Source: JAZNUH01 sp045592225 | Lineage (GTDB): Bacteria; Bacillota; Clostridia; UMGS1883; UMGS1540 | Assembly (NCBI GenBank): GCA_045592225.1 | Contig: JAZNUH010000055.1 | Span: forward strand, 1 to 12,765 | Direction: 5' to 3' | Length of the DNA: 12,765 bases | In this document: in pieces, positions 7,048-12,765 of the stretch | How positions within the stretch are numbered: position 1 is the stretch's first letter | Layout of the letters: every line of letters starts with the position of its first letter | The notes under the pieces: generated by a model | Databases searched by the model: none | What the model was told of the DNA's origin: nothing | What the model saw: the letters and a program-made list of their open reading frames with translations, nothing else | Program-made: the position numbers and the translations under genes

Positions 7048-7713
7048 TTGAAAAGAAAAGTTTTATTGATTTTTTTAATTTTAATTTTATGCGGTGTGCT
7101 TTCGGGCGCGGCGGTTCTGTTTGGGATACCTGCATATATAGACGGTTTTGCCGCCGACTATATGGTAACTCCTGAAACGGCACCGGTGTGCGATGCTGTA
7201 ATGGTGCTGGGTGCACAGGTTTACAGTGACGGCACACCGTCACCTGTTTTAAGAGACCGCCTTGACTATGCGCTTGTGCTTTATAACAGCGGCAAGGCAA
7301 ACAAAATACTTGTCAGCGGTGACCACGGCACCAAGGGATATGACGAGGTAAATGTAATGAAGGCATATCTTATTGAAAAGGGAGTGCCCCGTGAGGACAT
7401 ATTTATGGACCACGCGGGCTTTGACACTTATGACAGTATGCACAGGGCAAAAAGTGTATTTTGCGTTGAAAGCCTTTTGGTATCAACGCAGGATTTTCAC
7501 ATAAAAAGGGCAATTTATATAGGCAGAAGGCTTGGAATAGATGCCTACGGCTACCCCTCGGAGGATAAGGAAATTTATAATATGGAATATTTAAACGCCA
7601 GAGAGAGGCTTGCAAAAATAAAAGCATTTTTTGATGTGCTTTTGGGCAGTGAGCCAAAATACGGCGGAGAGGCAATTCCTATATGGGGAGACGGAATAAC
7701 CACGGAAGGATAG
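7048..7713 (+). CDS. SanA/YdcF-like DUF218 membrane-anchored protein
   Basis: This 221-residue protein has one N-terminal membrane segment (about residues 4-27) followed by a DUF218 (ElyC/SanA/YdcF) domain, probably outside the membrane. Family features are VMVLGAQV (51-58), the SPVLRDRLDYAL stretch (65-76), LVSGDHG (88-94), EVNVMK (100-105), FDTYDSMHRA (125-134) and STQDFHIKRA (146-155). SanA and ElyC affect envelope integrity and drug exclusion in Escherichia coli, but the reaction is unknown. Translation starts at TTG 7048 with AAGGAG (7036-7041) six bases upstream, overlapping the hydF stop. The 10-base gap puts it in the maturation operon. The C-terminal tail is unusual for the domain and has no known motif. 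A direct role in hydrogenase maturation is not established. Confidence 0.85.
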   Translation: MKRKVLLIFLILILCGVLSGAAVLFGIPAYIDGFAADYMVTPETAPVCDAVMVLGAQVYSDGTPSPVLRDRLDYALVLYNSGKANKILVSGDHGTKGYDEVNVMKAYLIEKGVPREDIFMDHAGFDTYDSMHRAKSVFCVESLLVSTQDFHIKRAIYIGRRLGIDAYGYPSEDKEIYNMEYLNARERLAKIKAFFDVLLGSEPKYGGEAIPIWGDGITTEG

Positions 7714-7721
7714 GTAAAATA

Positions 7722-10400
7722 ATGAAAAAAGGCAAGGGTTTAGGACTTTTGATAAGCATTATTGCAATAATTGCTGCAGTAGGCTTATTTGCAATAAACA
7801 TTATTGCAGAGGTTATGGAAATACGTGAAATAGGCTATGATGTTGTGTTTTTTGAAAATCTTAAGGTACGCACAATAACACAGCTTATAATAACTGCGGT
7901 AATATTCGGGGTGCTTTTTGCAAACACCTTTATTGCACGAAAAATAACCGCATCACGCGGGATAGAGTTTAACCTGTCAAAATCCACAGGCGGTATGGTA
8001 AGATTTTGTCTTGCAATATCACTTATTGCGGGCATTTTTATGGGTAATGAAATTTATGCAAGGTATATGACCTATGTAAACAGTGTAGCATTTGGCAGTG
8101 TTGACCCCATATTCGGCAGGGATATCGGCTACTACATTTTTGAAAGACCATTCCTGTCAGCGGTATGCACATCGGTTACGGCTGTAATGCTGGTACAGGC
8201 AATATATGTGGCAGTGGTTTATATAATTTCCTATGCGCAAAACGATATTTCCACCTTCAGCGATATATTGCACGAAAAATGGCTTATGGCGCATGCCATT
8301 ATAAATGTAATACTTTATTTTCTTGCCAAGGCGGCAGGCTACCGCTTTGCAATGGAGGAAATACTCTATGACGAATTCGGCGGGCTTGTAGGCGCCGGCT
8401 ACACGCAAATTCACATTTGGCAGACATATTACAAGGTGGCACCCTTTGTTCTGCTTGCGGTTGTATTTTTAACTATAATCTTTCTTTTGAAAAATAAAAT
8501 AAAGCCCGCACTTTTCAGCATAGCCGCTGTACCTGTGCTGTGGCTTTTAACTCTGGGTACCGCGGGTATAGTTCAGCTTGCTGTGGTAAATCCTCACGAG
8601 GTTTCGGTGGAAAAGCAGTATATGATTTATAATATGGAGGCTACAAAAGCGGGGTTTGGACTTGGTGCTGTGCAGGAGCGCGAGTTTGAAATTAAAAATG
8701 ACCTTACACCTGCCGACCTTGCCAATAACAGCGATATTGTAGATAATATCCGCATAACCGATTTGAATGCAACACTCACCGCAACAAACTCGCTGCAGGG
8801 CTTGCGTACCTTCTATACATTTTACGACAATGACGTAACCGTGTACGAAATAAACGGTAAAAAAACTGCGGTAAATATAGGTGTGCGCGAGTTTGACGAG
8901 AAAAAACTGCAGGAAACCTCACAAAACTATATCAACACACATCTCCGTTACACTCACGGCTACGGCATAGTAATGAACGCAGTTAACAAAATAACCGCCG
9001 AGGGTCAGCCCGATTACCTTATAAAGGATATACCTCTTGCATATCAGGAGGGGGTACCCGAGGTGACACAGCCGCGTATTTACTTTGGCGAGCTGACAGA
9101 TGAGTACGCAGTTGTAGGCTCATCATATAAAGAGCTGGATTATATGGATGGGGATAAGAATATAGAATTTACCTATGACGGTGAAGCGGGCATAAAGCTC
9201 ACCCCCATAAACAGGCTTATATTTGCCATAAAGGAAGCCGACACCATGATGCTTCTTTCGGGGTACATCAACTCTGAAACAAGGCTTTTACCAAACAGAA
9301 ATATACTTGACAGGGTAAGCATGGTAGCACCGTTTATAGAGTTTGATACCGACCCCTACATGGTTATAAACGATGCGGGTGAGCTTAAATGGATTATAGA
9401 CGGATATGTAAAGAGCGAATACTACCCCTACGCACAGAAATACGAGGGAGTAAACTATATCCGCAACTCTGTCAAGGCGGTTGTGGATGCCTATGACGGA
9501 ACGGTAACCTTTTATATTACCGACAAAACAGAGCCTATAATAAATATGTACAGCAAAATGTACCCCGGTCTTTTCTCGACAGAGGATTTACCTGCTGATA
9601 TAGCCAAGCACACACGCTATTCGGAGCGTCTTTTCAAGCTTCAGGCAGACGTGTATAAGAAGTATCATGTATCCCAGCCCGAAACACTTTACAGTAATTC
9701 GGATATATGGGTTAACGCAAGGGAGAAATACACCGACGGAGAGCCTGTTGATGTAGCACCCTATTACAATCTTATGAGCCTTGAAGGCGAAACCGAGCTT
9801 GTGCTTATGCAGCCATTTACGCCACAGGGCAAGGAAAATCTTGTTTCTTGGATGGCAGGAAGGACAGACGGTGAGATTTACATTTACACCTTCCCCAAGG
9901 GTGAAACTGTATACGGAACATTGCATATAGAAAACAAAATAGATAATGACCCTAATATTTCAAAAGAAATTTCACTGTGGAATCAGGGCGGTTCATCGGT
10001 AGTCAAGGGTAATCTGCTTGTAATTCCGGTGGAAAACTCCCTGCTTTATGTAGAGCCTATTTACATTACTACGCAGAATACCGCCGCAATACCCGAGGTT
10101 AAGCGTGTGGTTGTGGCATATGGTGAAAATGTTATAATGTCAGAAACAATTGAATCGGCTCTCTCACAGCTATTTGCGGTTACGCCACCTCCCAAAGAAC
10201 CTGTCGGAGATGAGCAGGAAACACCTCCTGCAGAGGCGGGAGAGGATTTGCTTGCAGTTGCACAAAATATTGTTGATAAGTACGAAGAGGCAAAAAAATA
10301 CAGTATGGCAGGCGATTTCGAAAATTACGGAAAAGCAATGGCAGAAATGGACAGAGAGGTTGAGAATTATAATAATATAAAAAATAACAGTAAAGAGTAA
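7722..10400 (+). CDS. UPF0182 family large integral membrane protein
   Basis: With ATG 7722 as start, the gene encodes 892 residues. The N-terminal third has seven probable membrane helices (about 7-30, 51-71, 92-112, 144-171, 187-206, 239-256 and 261-287), and the rest is a large, probably extracytoplasmic domain. UPF0182 (COG1615) hallmarks are DPIFGRDIGYYIF (128-140), and later DPYMVINDAG, YYPYAQKYEG, NYIRNSVKAVVDAYDGTV and FYITD. The C-terminal tail has a Pro/Glu-rich linker and a charged helix. The family's function is unknown. ATG 7683 lies further upstream but inside the preceding gene; AGG at 7712-7714 is well spaced for 7722, eight bases after the DUF218 stop. It is the last gene of the operon and ends just before a strong hairpin. 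Confidence 0.9.
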   Translation: MKKGKGLGLLISIIAIIAAVGLFAINIIAEVMEIREIGYDVVFFENLKVRTITQLIITAVIFGVLFANTFIARKITASRGIEFNLSKSTGGMVRFCLAISLIAGIFMGNEIYARYMTYVNSVAFGSVDPIFGRDIGYYIFERPFLSAVCTSVTAVMLVQAIYVAVVYIISYAQNDISTFSDILHEKWLMAHAIINVILYFLAKAAGYRFAMEEILYDEFGGLVGAGYTQIHIWQTYYKVAPFVLLAVVFLTIIFLLKNKIKPALFSIAAVPVLWLLTLGTAGIVQLAVVNPHEVSVEKQYMIYNMEATKAGFGLGAVQEREFEIKNDLTPADLANNSDIVDNIRITDLNATLTATNSLQGLRTFYTFYDNDVTVYEINGKKTAVNIGVREFDEKKLQETSQNYINTHLRYTHGYGIVMNAVNKITAEGQPDYLIKDIPLAYQEGVPEVTQPRIYFGELTDEYAVVGSSYKELDYMDGDKNIEFTYDGEAGIKLTPINRLIFAIKEADTMMLLSGYINSETRLLPNRNILDRVSMVAPFIEFDTDPYMVINDAGELKWIIDGYVKSEYYPYAQKYEGVNYIRNSVKAVVDAYDGTVTFYITDKTEPIINMYSKMYPGLFSTEDLPADIAKHTRYSERLFKLQADVYKKYHVSQPETLYSNSDIWVNAREKYTDGEPVDVAPYYNLMSLEGETELVLMQPFTPQGKENLVSWMAGRTDGEIYIYTFPKGETVYGTLHIENKIDNDPNISKEISLWNQGGSSVVKGNLLVIPVENSLLYVEPIYITTQNTAAIPEVKRVVVAYGENVIMSETIESALSQLFAVTPPPKEPVGDEQETPPAEAGEDLLAVAQNIVDKYEEAKKYSMAGDFENYGKAMAEMDREVENYNNIKNNSKE

Positions 10401-10402
10401 TT

Positions 10403-10428
10403 AAATGCCCTCCTGGCGGAGGGCATTT
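10403..10428. terminator. Hairpin between convergent genes, possibly a bidirectional terminator
   Basis: AAATGCCCTCC (10403-10413) pairs perfectly with GGAGGGCATTT (10418-10428) around a TGGC loop. It begins two bases after the UPF0182 stop and ends five bases before the stop of the convergent SipL-like gene. The flanking A and T runs are short on both strands, so it could serve both transcripts, with stem strength doing most of the work. Confidence 0.8.
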
Positions 10429-10433
10429 ATATG

Positions 10434-11978
10434 TTATGAAATAATAAGTGCCGTACCTGCTTTAAGTGGTGCGTTGACGTCAATGTCATTGGATTTTGCA
10501 ATAGAACTGCAGGTGGTTTTATAGCGTTTAGCAATATCCCACAGAGTTTCACCCGGCTTTACAAAGCATATAACAACCGATGAACGTGGAGCAGTATCGG
10601 TATCGGTTACTGCGATATCTTCTATGAGTGAAACCTCTCCGCGGCAGATGAGTTTTAAATTAACATCTGCATTTGCGCGTATTTCCACACATCTGTCATC
10701 GGTAACGGTGTAACCACAGTTTATAAGGTTTACGGCACATTCTATCTGTGTGTCGGGGTCTGTTGCGCGTATATCACCGCTAACCTCAAAGGGTATTTCT
10801 CCTTTTGCACTGAAAATTGGCAGAGATGGGTGGGGTGTCATATATAAAAGATAGGTATCAAGAACACCGCGAACGGTAACATCACCGCCACTGTTTTCTA
10901 CACTTTCAACATAGGGCTTTGCCACCACAGTGTAAAGCTGCATGATTTCAGGGTAGTCGTCCGGCAGATTAACTGCTCCGCGGATGGATGCGTGTGTCCC
11001 GGACGTGTCGGCAAGGTACTCAATTGTACGGGTATTTCTTTTGGGAACAATGTTGGCGACTGTTGAGTAGCAATCGTCGGGAACATCCACCGATGCAGTG
11101 CTTATGGCGCGGGCATGGACGAAAAGTGTAACCTCTACCCCTAAAAGATTACTTTGTGTATCATCGTCTGTTTCATAGTACACCGAACCTACAGTATAGT
11201 CAACCTCGCATGCCATATCCTCGGTAACTCCCTTAAGGTCAAGTATTTCGGTAAAGGGGAGCACATGCTCCATAAACTGTACAGGGGCATCGCCGGTCGG
11301 GGCAAGATAAAGGGTTTTCAGGGTGACATCACCCTTTATAATGGCTTTACCGGACAGCACACGTACATCGTGCCCTGAAACGGTAGCATCCATTTTCAGC
11401 ACTTCACCTACAGGATAGCTACCTGAGGGAACCTCTATTTTGTCAGGCAGAGTAACTGTGGTCTGCATATCTGCCGCAACACTGTAGGTTTTAACGGTTT
11501 TGTGCCGTATTTCCAAAGGAATATCACATTCTATGTCGCACACAATGTCGGTTACATCCTGCCTGTATGCGCCGGCAGTAAGTGTTACGGTGGCCGAAAC
11601 AGAAAGCTTGCGACTGTTATGAAGTGTAAAATCAATACTGCTTACATCGGCATCGGCATAAACATGCAGGTCGTCACCGTTTTCGCAGTCGGTTTCAAAA
11701 ACATCCCTGAAGGGGAGCGTGGTTTTAATGCACCGTACCGGCATGGTGTCTCCGTCGGGCAAATAGAGAATGGAAAATTCAGCGGTACCGCCTACTGTTA
11801 TTTTATTGCCCATAGCTTCACGGTGGGTAACCACAGCCCGTCCGTCTATCTGCAGAATTTGTGCAATATCGGGCTTTTTGTCGGGTACAATCAAATCACC
11901 CTGAACCGCAATATCAGACTTTTGTTCCATGACAGAACAGTTTGCGGTAAGCAATTCCCTTTTGAGTTCTATATTCAT
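10434..11978 (-). CDS. SipL-like spore coat morphogenetic protein (SPOCS/DUF3794 repeats plus LysM)
   Basis: This 514-residue protein has the layout of Clostridioides difficile SipL: three SPOCS (DUF3794) beta-rich domains at roughly 30-140, 175-290 and 330-445, then a C-terminal LysM domain (about 469-513, with FVKPGETLWDIAKRYKTT and ending GTALIIS). SipL is in the mother cell and binds the coat ATPase SpoIVA through its LysM domain to attach the spore coat. The N-terminus has no signal peptide, which fits a mother-cell protein. A strong AAGGAGG (11987-11993, read on the minus strand) lies eight bases before the ATG. It is transcribed alone, separated from the ribU-like gene by a terminator. 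Other DUF3794-LysM proteins of unknown role exist in Clostridia, so identity with SipL is probable, not certain; a spoIVA gene is not in view. Confidence 0.82.
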   Translation of the reverse strand: MNIELKRELLTANCSVMEQKSDIAVQGDLIVPDKKPDIAQILQIDGRAVVTHREAMGNKITVGGTAEFSILYLPDGDTMPVRCIKTTLPFRDVFETDCENGDDLHVYADADVSSIDFTLHNSRKLSVSATVTLTAGAYRQDVTDIVCDIECDIPLEIRHKTVKTYSVAADMQTTVTLPDKIEVPSGSYPVGEVLKMDATVSGHDVRVLSGKAIIKGDVTLKTLYLAPTGDAPVQFMEHVLPFTEILDLKGVTEDMACEVDYTVGSVYYETDDDTQSNLLGVEVTLFVHARAISTASVDVPDDCYSTVANIVPKRNTRTIEYLADTSGTHASIRGAVNLPDDYPEIMQLYTVVAKPYVESVENSGGDVTVRGVLDTYLLYMTPHPSLPIFSAKGEIPFEVSGDIRATDPDTQIECAVNLINCGYTVTDDRCVEIRANADVNLKLICRGEVSLIEDIAVTDTDTAPRSSVVICFVKPGETLWDIAKRYKTTCSSIAKSNDIDVNAPLKAGTALIIS

Positions 11979-12008
11979 AAATCCGTCCTCCTTGAATTTC
12001 TCTGTTAA

Positions 12009-12037
12009 ATAATATGAAGGACTTGCCTTTATTATTA
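12009..12037 (-). promoter_or_regulatory. Possible sporulation sigma-E-like promoter of the SipL-like gene
   Basis: On the minus strand, TAATAATA (12030-12037) and CATATTAT (12009-12016) are separated by 13 bases and lie about 30 bases before the gene. The CATA start of the -10 resembles sigma-E sites, but the rest matches poorly. No convincing sigma-A promoter was seen here. The call rests partly on what is known of sipL expression in the mother cell. Confidence 0.25.
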
Positions 12038-12038
12038 C

Positions 12039-12067
12039 AAAAAAAATAAAACCGCCGAAGCGGTTTT
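12039..12067 (-). terminator. Rho-independent terminator of the RibU-like gene
   Basis: Read on the minus strand, AAAACCGC pairs with GCGGTTTT around a TTCG tetraloop closed by a C-G pair (stem 12048-12067), followed by a T-rich run (12040-12051 on the plus strand appears as A-rich). It lies 34 bases after the RibU-like stop. UUCG tetraloops closed by C-G are exceptionally stable. Confidence 0.92.
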
Positions 12068-12101
12068 GTGGTTAGGGGGGAGACGCTGAAAGGTAAAATA
12101 C

Positions 12102-12761
12102 TTAAAGTATTCCGTTCAGCGCCATGATTGTGAGTATACAGGTGGCAAGTACTGCTACTGCAATAAGTGTTATTGCAAGGTGGTTGCTCTTGCCCTCCTT
12201 TGCCGATGTGGACGCGGGAATAAGTCCCGAACGGCGCAGAGCCGAAACCACAGGCTTGTATATTAAGAGTGTAATAGCGGTGTTAAGTGAGCCTTTAATA
12301 AGATTAAAGGGTAAAAATGCGGGTATAAGCAGAGCTGCAATCTGTTCGCGGGGAGTTTCCATATAAAGCGGAGTTATCAGGTAATTCCATAAAAGCATAA
12401 CCGCTGTGGTAAACAAAGTGCCAAGAATAAGCCCCATAACCGCACCCCATATATTATGCTTTTTCTTGTACACCAATGCTGCAACCCCTGCAAAGGAGCA
12501 GGTAGACAAAATGTTCATTATACAGCCTATAATACCTGTTTCGCTTACCGTAATCATTTCAACAAGTGAAACCACAAGCGAAATAATAACAGAGGTGAGG
12601 GGACCGAAAATAAAACCGCCTATGGTAATAAATACATCCTTCGCCTCGTATTTTAAAAAGGGTACAACAGGCATAACAGGTATGCGCATAACCATCATGG
12701 TTACATATGAAAGCGCACAAAGCATGGCTATAAAGGTTATTTTTTTTGTTTTTTGTGACAT
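12102..12761 (-). CDS. ribU: RibU-like ECF transporter S component (probable riboflavin uptake)
   Basis: This 219-residue integral membrane protein is the substrate-binding subunit of an energy-coupling factor transporter, which works with the shared EcfA/EcfT module encoded elsewhere. About six hydrophobic helices are seen. Residues 12-16 form an AxxxA motif in helix 1, which in S components contacts EcfT. The RibU-like pattern FLKYEAKDVFITIGGFIFGP, then EMITVSETGIIGCIMNILST and WNYLITPLYM, supports riboflavin as substrate; a related flavin or another vitamin is possible. The C-terminus carries an extra hydrophobic helix (about 195-216) after a polar linker, longer than a minimal S component. 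The start ATG is four bases from the window edge, so its ribosome binding site and any FMN riboswitch lie outside. Confidence 0.82.
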   Translation of the reverse strand: MSQKTKKITFIAMLCALSYVTMMVMRIPVMPVVPFLKYEAKDVFITIGGFIFGPLTSVIISLVVSLVEMITVSETGIIGCIMNILSTCSFAGVAALVYKKKHNIWGAVMGLILGTLFTTAVMLLWNYLITPLYMETPREQIAALLIPAFLPFNLIKGSLNTAITLLIYKPVVSALRRSGLIPASTSAKEGKSNHLAITLIAVAVLATCILTIMALNGIL

Positions 12762-12765
12762 AAAG

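Noticed and set aside
2124..7713. A glycopeptide-resistance locus, suggested by VanW and SanA-like genes
   Set aside because: No vanH, ligase, vanX or vanS/vanR genes are present, and both families are widespread in non-resistant bacteria. The names reflect discovery history only.
11502..12008. 168-residue open frame on the plus strand opposite the SipL-like gene
   Set aside because: It is antisense to a clear SPOCS/LysM gene, has no recognisable domain and runs into that gene's ribosome binding region.
12762..12765. An FMN riboswitch controlling the RibU-like gene
   Set aside because: Only four bases upstream of the start codon are in the window, so nothing can be seen.

Overview
The window looks like a chromosomal segment from an anaerobic, hydrogen-metabolising member of the Clostridia (Firmicutes). 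This is inferred from gene content: a complete [FeFe]-hydrogenase maturation set (HydE, HydG, HydF) with its small TM1266-type regulator, a Veg protein, a VanW-domain lipoprotein, a UPF0182 protein, a RibU-like ECF S component, and a SPOCS/LysM protein resembling the spore-coat factor SipL. Strong Shine-Dalgarno sites, TTG/GTG starts, sigma-A promoters with 17-bp spacers and U-tract terminators also fit. SipL suggests spore formation or a spore-forming ancestor. No rRNA, tRNA, CRISPR array, insertion sequence or phage gene was seen, and no intergenic gap exceeds 300 bases.

Layout. (1) Positions 1-69 are the tail of an unidentified gene, followed by a hairpin. (2) An extended -10 sigma-A promoter (167-195) drives a type-1 ABC exporter half-transporter. 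A VanW-domain lipoprotein gene follows, and its start codon lies inside a 20-bp terminator-like hairpin (2089-2140). (3) veg has a fully consensus promoter (2677-2705) and its own terminator (3017-3047). (4) A further promoter (3049-3077) precedes a tightly packed run of six genes: TM1266-family regulator, hydE, hydG, hydF, a SanA/YdcF-like DUF218 membrane protein, and a large UPF0182 membrane protein. It ends in an 11-bp hairpin at 10403-10428. (5) On the minus strand lie a ribU-like gene, its terminator with a UUCG loop, and then the sipL-like gene, which converges on the UPF0182 gene.

How the genes work together. HydE and HydG are radical SAM enzymes that make the organic and CO/CN-iron parts of the H-cluster 2Fe subsite. 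HydF is the GTPase scaffold that delivers the precursor to the hydrogenase apoprotein. The hydrogenase structural gene is not in this window. The most notable context is the apparent co-transcription of two uncharacterised envelope genes (DUF218 and UPF0182) with the maturases. The most unusual local structure is the terminator hairpin that contains the VanW gene's ribosome binding site and start codon. Most genes belong to recognisable families, so the possible novelty lies in arrangement and regulation rather than in an unknown enzyme system.
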